Positions 34,581-46,042 of a stretch of 64,000 bases of DNA are shown here, piece after piece. Position numbers and translations under genes: made by a program. The DNA lies in contig CM065318.1 of the NCBI GenBank assembly GCA_033032175.1, positions 13,764,001-13,828,000 of the forward strand. Reading direction: 5' to 3'. The notes beneath the pieces were generated by a model that saw nothing but the letters and a program-made list of their open reading frames with translations, searched no databases and was not told the DNA's origin. This DNA comes from Saturnia japonica. Taxonomy: Eukaryota; Arthropoda; Insecta; Lepidoptera; Saturniidae. How positions within the stretch are numbered: position 1 is the stretch's first letter; each line of letters opens with the position of its first letter.

Positions 34581-34634
34581 GTTTATTTAGAAGTTTATTA
34601 AATTATCCATTTAAATATTTTTTCCTTGATGTAT

Positions 34635-35156
34635 TCAGTGCAGAATAACAGCGGGGTTAGCGATGATAACAGGCTCCACTGGGGTGACATCGACGACTTG
34701 GACGGGCTCCACCGGGATAACATCGACGACTTGAACAGGCTCCACTGGGGTGACATCGACGACTTGAACGGGTTCTACGACGGCTGGCTGCTGATCGACG
34801 ACCTGGACAGGCTCAGGCATGACGGGGGGCTTGTCGACGATAATCACAGGCTCAGGCACGACTGGGGGCTGGTCAACTACTATAACGGGCTCAGGCTTGA
34901 TGTCGGGGATGATGACGGGAGCAGGAGCAACGGGAGCAGAGGCACCATCGTTAACGTTCACGATGATCTGGACGAGAGGTATGGGCTGGCCGGGTGCGAG
35001 AGGACCGATGACAACCGGGGAGGGAGGGACGGGGAAGTCAACCATGGCGGGTCCGACGGCAATAGGCTCGAAGGAGTCAGCGACGGGACTTGGGCGCTTC
35101 GTGGGCAGCGCGGCGGCCACGGCGACCAGGGCAGCAACAGTCAGTAAGAATTTCAT
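34635..35156 (-). CDS. Gene D: secreted Val/Pro-rich protein, altered C-terminus
   Basis: 173 residues. The signal peptide MKFLLTVAALVAVAAA is followed by LPTKRPSPVADS. There is a single E-P-I-A-V-G-P-A-M-V-D-F unit, a linker VPPSPVVIGPLAPGQP, the core PLVQIIVNVN, then two kinds of repeat: P-V-V-P-E-P-V-I-I-V-D and P-V-E-P-V-Q-V-V-D-V. The second is present in several copies here but only once in E and H. The end is VIIANPAVILH, where relatives end PAVILPDTLN, so the last residues are lost or changed. The acceptor lies 5 nt before the ATG. AATAAA signals lie on minus at 34582-34599. It is a short-repeat subfamily member, closest to E, with no recognised function. Confidence 0.85.
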   Translation of the reverse strand: MKFLLTVAALVAVAAALPTKRPSPVADSFEPIAVGPAMVDFPVPPSPVVIGPLAPGQPIPLVQIIVNVNDGASAPVAPAPVIIPDIKPEPVIVVDQPPVVPEPVIIVDKPPVMPEPVQVVDQQPAVVEPVQVVDVTPVEPVQVVDVIPVEPVQVVDVTPVEPVIIANPAVILH

Positions 35157-35161
35157 ATTTA

Positions 35162-35270
35162 CTAAAATAATACAAAAAAATGACTTGAATGTAACTGACC
35201 AGTATAATCCGAATAAGTATACTTAATTCTACTCACCTGGTAGATTGCTTCTGTAGACAGAAAATGTGCT
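35162..35270 (-). other. Gene D exon 1 and 5'UTR intron
   Basis: The intron is 35162-35236 (75 nt), donor CCAG|GTGAGT, acceptor TTTTAG. Exon 1 runs from 35237 to about 35270 by TATA spacing. Confidence 0.65.
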
Positions 35271-35290
35271 ATTTTTGGACCGATACAATC

Positions 35291-35397
35291 TTTTTATATA
35301 ATTTTGTTATCTTTTGACGGTATGCGGGAGGTCGGTAATCATGTATACATGTAATCCCCGAAGTAAAGATGATTGTATCACAAAACGATTAAGATAA
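35291..35397 (-). promoter_or_regulatory. Gene D promoter: two GATA sites and TATA box
   Basis: TATATAAAAA lies at 35291-35300 and AGATAA at 35307-35312, 6 bp upstream. A distal AGATAA lies at 35392-35397 inside CGATTAAGATAATCC, a block shared with genes E and G. Sequence downstream of TATA (TCCAAAAATAGCAC) is also shared with E and G. Confidence 0.68.
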
Positions 35398-35399
35398 TC

Positions 35400-36430
35400 C
35401 TCAGTTCACATGCAGGAAATATGCAATACATAAAAATAATTTAATAAATAAGCCGATACAATTATCTATATTAATATCTAGGTATATTAGTTAATAAATC
35501 TGTAGTTCTGTCTGTACATATAATTTATTTTTATTTTTATATAGATATATGTAATCTATATAAAGACCACTAATGGAGAATATGATATTATAAAATTTTA
35601 AAATTATTGAACTATTGATTAAAAAAAATTATTGTAAAAAAAGATCCTACTGGCGTTGATTATCAAAGAGAGGGGAGGATAGTAACGGGGAATATAAAAA
35701 TGGCGATCGCATCGCATCAGTATTCAAGACCGGTGAAGCTGTGTATTTCGAACAGATAGTAAGTACTAGTGTTTTGACCATGTTCTGACATTCATAAGTG
35801 CCTAAATTGAATGAAGTATTTATTTTGATTTTGAAATTAAAACATACAATGTTATAATACCTAAATTAAGACATAATAAACTTAAAACATGAGGTGAAAC
35901 TAAATGTAGGTAGTGGTAGTCTAAAAGTTTAAAACAAAATAGTAGTTAGCAACATCGAGTCATACGAACGCCTAATAAATAATACCTCAAAATTAATAAA
36001 CCGCAATAAGAAACATAAAAAGTGATAGCGCTCCATATTAGGGCTGCTATTTTGGGAAGAAATATAGATTTTTTTAATTAATGACTAAAAAGCATCGTTA
36101 TTTTTAAAAAGGAAAATCATATTTATTGCTCTTATTTTATATACATTCCGCATTTTTATAAGTATATGTAAGCAATATGTTGTTACTTTAAATCTAATTC
36201 TAAGACCTGTACTCACTACATGATCAGTATCTCCAAAAACTTTGTAAACAAACATTGTTTCCGTATCGATATATGATACAGTGAAACACTATACGTCAAA
36301 ATGAGTGCCTATAACAGGTTGCAGCAACTTGCTGGATGATAGGTCGTATCCCTCTGGATCACGCACGACACACCAAGAATAACACCTGCCTTAATAGAAC
36401 GTTTAAGCGTGTCCAGTAGTGAATGTCCAG
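35400..36430. other. AT-rich spacer, nothing recognised
   Basis: No coding signal. 35495-35520 (AATCTGTAGTTCTGTCTGT) resembles, inverted, a piece near 43080-43100. Confidence 0.35.
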
Positions 36431-36439
36431 TAATCAAGC

Positions 36440-37868
36440 AAGGTTGTAAGAAAGTTAGTAGAGTACTTTAATAAACACAAAATATTGGATGGCCTACAGT
36501 TTAGGTTCACGAAATCGAAATCCACCACTGTCACTGGTGCAACGCTACTAACTCTTATATTTGAAGCATGGGAAGAGTCACAGGATGCAACGGTGTATTC
36601 TGCGATCTATCAAAAGCCTTCCACGATGATTCTTAAACTAAAACATTATCGTATTTGTGGCCTTTCTCTCGACTTTCTAATTTCTTATTTAACAGAGCGC
36701 TGTCAGAAAACAAGTGTAAATGGAGCAACCTCTTCGGGATCATTGGTTAGAATCGGCGTCCCTCAGGGCTCGATTTTGGGACCATTTTTGTTTCTCGTTT
36801 ATATAAACGATCTACCGTCCGTGGCTGAAAATAATGCTGGCATGGTTTTTTTTTGCAGACGACACTTCACTTATATTCAAAGTGAAAAGAATAGATTCGG
36901 AGCTTAGGCAATTAAACAACACCTTATTTAAAATCTCTGAATGGTTTGCTTTAAATAATTTAGTGCTAAATGCAAACAAAACCAAATGTATGAGATTTGC
37001 CTTGCCCAATGTCCGGCGTGTTGATAGTAATATCAAGATAGAAGGAATTTAGTAGGCTTAGTTGATAGTATTGTTTTCTTAGGTATTACGCTTGATTCGA
37101 AATTACAATGGGGTTCACACATTAAAATCTTGGAGAGAAGATTAAGCTCTGCTGCATTCGCATTACGTAAGATTCGCCACTGCCACTGCTAGATTAGTCT
37201 TCTTCGCTTACTTTCATAGCTTAATATCTTACGGTATTTTGCTGTGGGGCTCAGTAGCTAAGGTAGATACCATATTTATATTATAAAAGCAGGCTACTCG
37301 TGCAATTTACAACATAAAACCACGTGAATCACTAAAGAATATATTTCAGGAATATAATATCTTAAGTTTACCCTCCCAATACATATACGTAAAAACATAG
37401 TCAAGTTAGATTTTGTCAAAGATCAGCACAATGCTACTACTAGAAATAGATATAAATTCGTCGTACCATGTTTTAGACTAAGTAGGTCTAATAAAACTTT
37501 TTTAGGTAACAGTGTCAGGTTTTCATTATATTCATCACATTCCGAAGCATATTACTGATTTACCGGACAAGAAGTTCAAGGACCATGTCAAGCAGGTTTT
37601 ACTGTCAAAAGGTTAATATAGGGTGGATAATTATATGAATGATAGGGATGTCTGGAAGTGGCTCCCTCTCTGTGCATCCACTAAATTTTTATTAATGTTC
37701 TATATTAACACTATTATTGTATAGTTGAAAAAAAAAACATAAACCCGATCAAGTTTCTTACCGGTTCTTCTCGCGATGTCTGGGATATTTTCCGAACCGG
37801 CAGAAGTGTTTAACGTACATAAGTGCCTTCTTAGGGCCTAAATTGAATAAAGATTATTTGATTTTGTT
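36440..37868 (+). mobile_element. 5'-truncated CR1/jockey-like LINE
   Basis: RT motifs are spread over shifted frames: QFRFTKSKSTT, GVPQGSILGPFLFLVYINDL (motif B), FADDTSLIF (motif C), FALNNLVLNANKTKCM, then a broken C-terminal part to about 37600. The 3'UTR ends near 37868 with AATAAAG. Related 3' ends lie at 7575-8015, about 38985-39190 and 40410-40560. Confidence 0.72.
36485..37052 (+). pseudogene. LINE reverse transcriptase fragment
   Basis: Two frames (36485-36907 and 36834-37052) overlap around a T-run at 36845, where one extra base separates motif B from the FADD box. Stops follow beyond 37052. It has no start of its own and is a fragment of ORF2. Confidence 0.7.
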
Positions 37869-37869
37869 G

Positions 37870-40400
37870 TAGGTTAAGTATCTTACTCCACCGGGTTGCG
37901 ACTATCTTGCACATAGTGATAAACTCTTAATTTACAGTGTTTTCTCAAGAGCCTAAAAGTTTGTCGCATTTCGGGATCTGCCAGTGTATATCCAGGCTTA
38001 GAAACTGGCATGATAGCGGCAACCGGCGGTAGATTGCTGATCTCTCGGTAGTTATTTTTGGATTGTATTCTGCTTACCATAAGATACCGTTTCGTTATTT
38101 TTCCGTGATACTAAAAAAACTTATATGAACACTAATTGTTGTTAGTGGCAACCTTAATGAACATCCTAATATCAGTTGCGCTTCTATTTTCGTCACGTTG
38201 TCGGCAACAGCTATTTTCATACAGAATAATGTTATTACTGCAATTAGATCGTGAATGTTGTTTAGATAAACGACTTAATTCGAAAATTAATTTAGATTAT
38301 CCCACACCTGTTAATATTTATGAAGCAATCTATGATTTGTAACGGTCATATAATTAACGTTTATCGTTAACTTTATGTTAAGGAAAATATCGTGTGAAAC
38401 CCGAGTGTCTTAATATAATAGATATTCTTACAGTACATCCCACCCGTACAAAATATTATAGATATTTCAGTGTTACAGCCATCAACATATCTGTTTTTGG
38501 ATAGGGCCCCTAAGGCTACTAGTAAGGTCAGTACAAAAAAAAATCCTCGGTATTGCCTTATCTTGCTCATTTTTCAGGGAGCCTGGTCACCGAAAATCGA
38601 TGACCGTCAAAGCTGAAACCCAGTTCTGGGTTGGTAGGTAAACTAAGAACCTCTCCCCGCCCTTTTAAATACGCCAATGTACCTCAGGAATTGCCTGGCA
38701 GTGAAATAGATAAATGTTTGCAATATTAGAGACTAGTTAAAACAAGGTAATATACACATACTATACCTAAGGGATTGTTCGTTTTATTTTTGTTTGTTAG
38801 TTTGAATATGCTAATCTCTGGAACTACCACTCATATTTGAAAAACTCTTTTTCTTAAACAAAAAGGTAACAAACAAGCATACGGCCCACCTGATGGTAAG
38901 CGGCTAACGTAGCCTATGGACAGTTGTAATACCATAGGTCTCACTAGTGCGTTGCCAACTTTGAGCCCCTACCTCAAAGAGACCTCAAAAATCAAAATCA
39001 AAAAACTACTTTATTCGATTTAGGCCACAAGTAGGCACTTAAAAACGTCAAAAAACTATGCCCTGGAAACCCTACTCACCCCAGGAACACAACACAAGAT
39101 TGTTTGGCTGCGATCTTCTGTAGGGTGGAGGGTATTCCAGTAGAGAGAAATCTCTAATGAAATTTATGTATTCCCTACCTCTATTAGGCAGTAGCAGTAG
39201 CCATGAATGAACGTGAAGCAATTTGGAAAGTTGTAGGCAAGTACCGGAAGGGAGAAGAACGATAGGCTACACAGGTGCGTTGGCGGAAGCGCGATGGAAA
39301 GTAATTATTTATATATAATGCAACTAATGCAACCGTGAACAAATTTTCACCAACATTCGTCAGAAGACTCTAGGTAACTCAATGATATTTTATAAGTAGA
39401 TACGGTATTGACTCTCTTTACATGCCATCGTGAAAGGTGGGCTATTGCCTTCAGATCACAACTTTTATCCTTTTTTGACAACAGAAAAACGCTTACTGTG
39501 ATTTCCTATCTCTTTTATTCTACATGCTGATATACCGTATTCAAATTGCTTTTAGTGAGAGTATAACGCGTCTATTTATAAAATGTCATTGAGGTAACTG
39601 ATATATGTAGGTACTGTAGCTGATTGCAAATACAACGTACCAAAAGTAATTACTCTGACGGAATTTAAGTAACTATGTGTAGAACCGAGTAAAGCTTAAG
39701 TGTCCTATTTTCCAGTTCATAATGTAAATTACGACGCGACGCAGCAAAGTGTTGACTGTGCTAATCTTGTGTTGTTCACTAATTAATTACACATGGTGTT
39801 GATGATCTAGATGGAGACATTAACGCGACACAGTGAATTGAGTCTACAAATGAAAACGATGATAAGGAATTCATGACAACATCTAATCATGGTGTTAAGG
39901 CGTTTTGAGATGCTCACATAGCCAACTCCATCCCCGAAAATAAAATATATTGCTAAAGATCTTTCCGTTCTTCCGACAAATGCATGCACTTGAGATACAG
40001 TTCGCTTTATACCAGTAGTTATTGTGATATCACGGGTAAATACAATGTTAAAGGAAATATAAATAAAAAAGAGGATAGATTTTCTGAACTGTTTTTGTTT
40101 CTAAATGAGATAAGTATTTCACAAAGTGTTTTTAATATCTCTAACATTAAATTAAAATGCCGTCAAATCTTTGTTTTAGAAAATCTAACGATGTAACGTT
40201 GATCAATATTCTTTACACAGTAGGCATAATAACATTACTGGCAGGTACTAAAACCTTATTAAACTCCTTTTTTACTGTATATGCCCGTAGGCAATATAAA
40301 AGTGTGTGTAGTGCTAAAAGTATGCGTAACGTTTTTTAACATTGTTTTTAATTTACACCATATGTGTTGTTTATAGTTATTATCAATTTATCATTTTCAG
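37870..40400. repeat. LINE-tail debris and spacer
   Basis: 38868-38990 (CATACGGCCCACCTGATGGT) is a repeat piece I recognise as common in moths. 38985-39190 resembles a LINE 3' end (AGGCCACAAGTAGGCACTTA). 39425-39590 matches the 3'UTR of the LINE at 25473. 38502-38532 is a LINE-L scrap. Small ORFs at 38136-38570 and 39807-40339 have no recognisable features. Confidence 0.45.
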
Positions 40401-40409
40401 TTAATTTAC

Positions 40410-40560
40410 AGAGAGCGAGCCACTTCCAGACATCACCATCATACACGTAATGGTTTCACCCTTTAACAATACTCTTTCGATAGTAATTTACTTAATTCTT
40501 AAACTTATTTTCCGACAAATCGGTAACGTGCTTATAAAGTTTATTGGACAACCTAATAAT
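40410..40560 (-). mobile_element. Small LINE 3' fragment
   Basis: Contains GAGCCACTTCCAGACATCACC, also found at 7790-7810 and inverted at 37650, so it belongs to the same LINE family's C-terminal region. Confidence 0.5.
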
Positions 40561-40844
40561 ACAAATAAACCACTAGCAAAAAGCGTGTAGCTACAAAAAT
40601 CTACTTCCAGGCGTATAAATTCATCGATACGTCCTTAGTTATAGTGTACTACATACTTCCCCAGAAAGAGGCTTTTACCAAGTAGTAATTTATAAAATAA
40701 ATAAACATCTGCGACATGTTATAAAAAATTTCAAACAATTCATTTTTGATGACAGTTTATTTATTTAAAAAGCCATTTGACTTTTGTAATTACAATTTCA
40801 TAGTCAATAGATGATATATAAAACTGATTTTAAGAATTGATTGT

Positions 40845-41288
40845 TCAATTAAGTGTGTCGGGAAGAATGACAGCGGGAGAGGGAATGATGGGAGTCCCAA
40901 TGATGACGGGCTCGACGGGAATGACATCGACGACTTGCACTGGCTCGATGTCAACTGGGGGCAGATCGACGACAATGACAGGTTCAGGTACTACGGGAGG
41001 CTTGTCAACTACAATCACAGGTTCGGGTTTGATGTCGGGGATCACGACGGGAGCAGGAGCGACGGGAGTGGAGGCATCGTCAATAACGTTCACGATGATC
41101 TGAACGAGTGGTATAGGTTGACCGGGTGCTAGAGGACCAATGACAACCGGGGAGGGAGGGACGGGGAAGTCAACGATGGCAGGTCCGACGGCAATAGGCT
41201 CGAAGGAGTCATCAACGGGAGTTGGGCGCTTCGTGGGCAGCGCAGCGGCCACGGCGACCAGGGCAGCAACAGTCAAGAAGAGTTTCAT
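40845..41288 (-). CDS. Gene E: secreted Val/Pro-rich protein (short subfamily)
   Basis: 147 residues. The signal peptide MKLFLTVAALVAVAAA is followed by LPTKRPTPVDDS. One SFEPIAVGPAIVDF unit follows, then VPPSPVVIGPLAPGQPIP, the core LVQIIVNV, VAPAPVVIPDIKPEP, two P-P-V-V/D-x-E-P-V-x-V-V-D units, and the end VIIGTPIIPSPAVILPDTLN. The acceptor is 5 nt before the ATG. TTTATT at 40756-40761 gives AATAAA on minus. It is the intact sister of pseudogene F: the two coding regions are the same length (444 nt) and their introns still align. Function is unknown. Confidence 0.87.
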   Translation of the reverse strand: MKLFLTVAALVAVAAALPTKRPTPVDDSFEPIAVGPAIVDFPVPPSPVVIGPLAPGQPIPLVQIIVNVIDDASTPVAPAPVVIPDIKPEPVIVVDKPPVVPEPVIVVDLPPVDIEPVQVVDVIPVEPVIIGTPIIPSPAVILPDTLN

Positions 41289-41293
41289 ATTTA

Positions 41294-41862
41294 CTGCAAT
41301 AAAAAATATGATGAAAACATCTGCGACACACCAATATAATATTACAAGCTGACCCGTGCGAATATATTTCGCATATTATATAGTCTAAACAATCTTACTA
41401 ACATCTGTCATGTTAGATAAATAGATTGTTAATTGATGACGCCTTCATTATATTTTACTTATAAATAAATAAATAAAAGTAATTATGGTCTCCGTTTTTG
41501 ACATTATTGATATTGATATTTTCGTTTGTTATGGTTTAATTTGAAAGTTTATTTATTTTCTCTTTTTATGTTTCCAAATGAATTCTTGCTATTTTTTAAA
41601 ATAAATATCAGCATTTGGCATTCCCAATGTGAAAGTTATTTTATAATTTAAAAAAAAAACATTCATTTTTAACTACCTATTTCAAGAGCGGGGAACGTAT
41701 GCTTTATAATATGACATTTGAATCATTCATTTTAATGTAGAATTAACGGAGACATGGCGTTGCCAAGATAAAACACCTTTAATAAATAATGTATATATAT
41801 ATATTATATCAAAGTAATTCTTACTCACCTGTTAGATTTTCCTTCTGAAGACAAAATAAGTG
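41294..41862 (-). other. Gene E 5'UTR intron and exon 1
   Basis: The intron is 41294-41828 (535 nt), donor AACAG|GTGAGTAA. Exon 1 runs from 41829 to about 41862. Intron segments 41330-41455 and 41640-41800 align with the split pieces of the F intron (46010-46042 with 47634-47725, and 54160-54310). Confidence 0.65.
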
Positions 41863-41884
41863 CTATTTTTAAACGGACACAATC

Positions 41885-41991
41885 TTTTTATACGTGTTTG
41901 TTTTATCTTTTAACGACACTCACACAGGAAGTTATTTGGATAACAGTAATACTCTTGTAGGAAAAATTGTCTTAAAAAACGATTAAGATAA
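41885..41991 (-). promoter_or_regulatory. Gene E promoter: two GATA sites and TATA box
   Basis: TATAAAAA lies at 41885-41892, AGATAA at 41903-41908 (10 bp upstream) and a distal AGATAA at 41986-41991 in GATTAAGATAATCC. Confidence 0.68.
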
Positions 41992-42109
41992 TCCTAGGAA
42001 TTAAGAGAGGCAAATATAATATGTGATTAATGCATAAAAATAATTTCAATTAAAATTTAAAATGTGTATCTCCGTGGAATTTCATGGGTCGAGGTATGTT
42101 TCGAGGAAA

Positions 42110-42690
42110 GACATGGGTTCTACGCCCATGCTAACTAGACCAAGTTCGGTCTTGTATGGAATACTGTTCGCACCTTTGGAAGGGATCCGCAAAATACCTC
42201 CTCGGAACCCTGGACAGGTTGTAGAGGCTGGCTTTCCGTATTGTAAATTATGCAGACGTTACTAAATTCATCGAGACGCTTCAGTTGCGCAGATGCATTG
42301 CTTCGCTGGGCGTATTCTACCATCTGTATTATGGCGAGTGTTCTGAAGACCAGTTTCTAATTCCTGCTTCTCCCTTTCACAATGGAACCACACGCGCTCA
42401 GCTCTGGAACCACAACTTTACGGTAACCTCCATCTCGGTACGAACAAAGAACTTTGATACGCCTTATCTTTGCCGTACTGTGAAGCTGTGGAACTTCTCC
42501 CGACCAGTGTGTTCTCTTTTTCCTACAACATGGAGTCCTTCAATCAAAACGTGAAGAGAAGTTTAAGCGAACCGGTATGACAGTGGCGACTGTCGATGGA
42601 TTGTAGTTGACCCCACAGTGGTCGCTGATCTTATTGGATTAGACTGTGCTCACCATTAGGTAAGAACAGCGTAGTCACTTTGCCGTGCTA
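42110..42690 (+). pseudogene. LINE ORF2 C-terminal remnant
   Basis: The frame 42285-42554 reads RRCIASLGVFYHLYYGECSE, FHNGTTRAQLWNH and TVKLWNFSRPVCSLFP, matching the usual end of a jockey-type LINE ORF2. The upstream part (42120-42265) is in other frames. Its tail to about 42690 resembles 790-860. Confidence 0.6.
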
Positions 42691-42699
42691 CGGTAAAAA

Positions 42700-45425
42700 A
42701 ATGCTGTCAGTTATAAATACCGAGAAATCTGCAATTTTCAATTTTTCTTAGTTTTTTGCAGTAGGTACCTATTTGCTAGGGGAATATTTTTCGAGCGTCT
42801 AGACTTTCTTGCCATACTTCTCCTTGTCACGGTCGTCAGACAACAATAGAACACTCAACCTATAAACATTTAATTTTACTCATATTATTGACAATTCATT
42901 AGCCTATTATTTGTGGAATGACTTGTACTTTCCGTGTACAATTTTCATCAAATTCGGTCGAGAACTTTTTTTACGATTTCCAAGAGATTTTTTTACAATT
43001 CTAATAGCTTATTGATTATGGAATGACATGATGGAGGAGGATGTTTAACAGACTATTTGGAAAAAAAATACAAGCACAGACAGAACTACAGATTTATTAA
43101 TATAGATATAATTTATAGCTAGTGTTAGTTTATGAACAGTACTCTGAATTTGTACTTAGATTTTTTCATTCCTCTTTTTAACAATGCTCTATGTATACGC
43201 TCAAATTCATAGTATCGTTCGAAGCTTACAACAGTTACAATTGTTTTATTTTGTTACGATATAAGTATTTATTTCTTAATTAAATCAATGCCTTCCAAAG
43301 ACGAAAATTTAATAACAACGACGACAGCGCAGCTTTATGTCACATCTTAGTTTCTTGATCTAAAGTCTATGTAAGTTTTGTCCACATTGTTTTTTTTTAT
43401 TATTATTTTGACTTTCCGCCTAAGTAACCTAACGTCAATAGTGACAAATACACGTTATAAAATTTAGTTGTCAAATGTTCGGTGAGTAATGTGTGTATTA
43501 ATTTATTTAATACCATGTTATTTTGGAGAGATGATGGGATTGATATGTCTATGGTACTATGTTCGGACACTGCATCGATCGACGAGATTTTTACTTGGAT
43601 TTCTGAGAATGATACACCCGATCGAGTTTTTCTAATTTTCTGAGATATTTTCTAAACCGGTAGTAGTGATTTAGCAATCCTGCAATGAGCAATGAGCTTT
43701 AGTCATTTTATACATCGCGATGAAACCATAGCATAGTGGTCATTTTCTAATGCCCGATTGGCTAGCTAGTAGCTATCAAGTTTAAAATCTATTGTCAAGT
43801 ACCCATAAGTGTATTCCGGCAACCGCACTTGGAGCCAGTTAGTTATTTTATGGTTAGCGAGTTATCAGTTACCATCTTACGACACATCAGCTAACGGTGT
43901 GGTTAAAGGGGGAAAAAAGCGGAATATTATTACCATAAAAATATTTTTTTCACGTTAACGTAATGTAGAACACCATCCATTTGATATTATTCCACCTGAA
44001 TAATACAAGCGTGATAAGAATATAATTTTACTATAGATTTTATTTACCATTTTGTTTCGAACAGTGATCAGTGTGCATGTTACTATGTTAAAATTAACCT
44101 TTTGTTATTCGTATTCTGTATTTGTTTTTAAAAATACCGAAGTAGGTACATATTTCAACCATAAATATAATTGAAACTGTTAAATAAGCAATTAAAGTTA
44201 ATCGAAGGAAATTTCTATAGATGTAAATGAATAATATTAATAAAAAGAACCATTCTTTTTTCGAAATAGTCTAGTCAATAAAATGCCCTAAGTGGATAAA
44301 TCATGACGTGAATTTTACAATTTCTAAATTATTATTATAATCCATCATTCATGGAATGACTTAGGTATAGTACTTCCCGTGTACAAAATTTCAAAATAAT
44401 CGGTCAAGAAAAAACAAAATGTAATTTTTTTTGGAAATTTTATTTTATTTTATTTAGTAAGGCACAAATACAGGTAAGAGATCAAAAATATTAAAATAAT
44501 AAACAATACCTTAACTCTAAATACCTCTTAAAATCTAATACCCCATGACATATGTGCACAACTTTAAAATATATACATTTATATATATATATATATTTAT
44601 GATTTTTAAAAGCAATATTGATAATTCTTATTACCCTATCAATTGACCAATAACATAAGCAATGAATAATAGCGGTGGGATATCGATCCGATGTCCGCTA
44701 GTATACAGTATACTAAATAACTAACTGTTTCATTTATTTATTTTTGAAGTGAAAACTTTTAAAGGAAGGTTTGGATAGGGAGTAAATTCATGCCCTTAAG
44801 TAGTCATCGACATGGTCATGTGACGTTTTAACGATAAACGGAGTCTTTGTAGCAATATAACATAAAAAAAAAACTAATTTGGATATCCAAAAATATCAAC
44901 TGTTTCTTTATAGTTTTGGGTTTTCAATTCTGTCGGCAGTCCTCGTGACTGCTTTGTCAATTTTATTTTGGCTTTCTGCCTATGTAGGCAATTTTGCCAA
45001 TGTTAAGTGTGACAATTAATAGGCATATTAAATCTACAACTTAAACGACATTTTCTAAATTCACACACATTTACTATAAAAACGGCTGAATGTAATAAAA
45101 AGCATCGTTATGAAAGCTTCTTCATTTTCTTGCCTTATCCCACCTAAGTAGGATCTAACATTTTTCCTTTTGTGAAATGAGGCTTGGCTTCCTCCCTGAA
45201 TGAAACCTAAACACTTGACAAATGTTCTCCTACGAGTAACTATGATACTACTACTAGCATGAATTGACATTTACCAAATACAAAAATCCACTTCTTGGTG
45301 TATAAATTCGTCAATCTATCATGAGCTACATGCCTTGGCTTTTGCCAAGTAGTATTTTAAACTAATTTGGAATGAAAAGTTTCTGCGAAAAATGATAAAA
45401 AGGATTAATACAATATTTTCAAACG
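42700..45425. repeat. Gene-free tract with SINE-like and other repeats
   Basis: 43700-43865 is a copy of SINE-like family T (GATGAAACCATAGCAT, TTTCTAATGCCCG, ATTCCGGCAACCGCA), also at 55130-55330 and 61690-61905. Pieces near 42905-43085 and 44330-44420 share TGTGGAATGACTT-like and TTCCCGTGTACAA. 44578-44600 is an AT microsatellite. No gene is supported. Confidence 0.45.
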
Positions 45426-45521
45426 ATAGTTTATTTAATTAATAACTAGGTATTTAAATTTGTAATTACAATTATTTTTATAGTAAATATATACTTAAAA
45501 CTTAATTTACGAGTTGACCGT

Positions 45522-45965
45522 TCAGTTGAGTGAATCGGGAAGAATGACAGCAGGAGAAGGAATGACGGGAGTTCTAATGATGACGGGCTCGAAGGGAATG
45601 ACATCGACGACTTGCACTGGCTCGATGTCAACTGGGGGCAGATCGACGACAACGGCAGGTTCAGGCACTACGGGAGGCTCGTCAACTACAGTCACAGGTT
45701 CGGGCTTCATGTCAGGGATTACGACGGGAGCAGGAGTGACGGGGGCTGAGGCATCGTCAATAACGTTCACGATAATCTGAACGAGTTGGTATGGGCTTGC
45801 CGGGCGCAAGAGGACCGATCACAACCGGGTGGGAGGGACGGGGAAGTCAACGATGGCGGGCCCGACGTCAATAGGCTCGAAGGAGCTATCGACGAGTGTT
45901 GGGCGCTTCGTAGGCAAGGCAGCGGCCACTGCGACCAGGGCAGCAAAAGTCAATAAGAGTTTCAT
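45522..45965 (-). pseudogene. Pseudogene F: broken sister of gene E
   Basis: The reading from the ATG at 45965 gives MKLLLTFAALVAVAAALPTK, then one SFEPIDVGPAIVDF unit, and stops after VPPTRL. Relative to E there is a 1-nt deletion near 45830 and a 1-nt insertion near 45785. After the second shift the normal frame resumes (LVQIIVNVIDD to ILPDSLN, end 45522). The overall length equals E exactly (444 nt), but the shifted 45 or so nt contain a stop. The acceptor 5 nt before the ATG survives. The 5'UTR intron is about 8.5 kb because of inserted transposons, and the promoter is damaged. Sequencing error at both sites is possible but would not explain the promoter damage. Confidence 0.85.
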
Positions 45966-46042
45966 ATTTACTGCAATAAAAATATAATGAAAACACCGGC
46001 GACTCACCAATATAATATTACAAGCTAACCCGTGCGAATATA

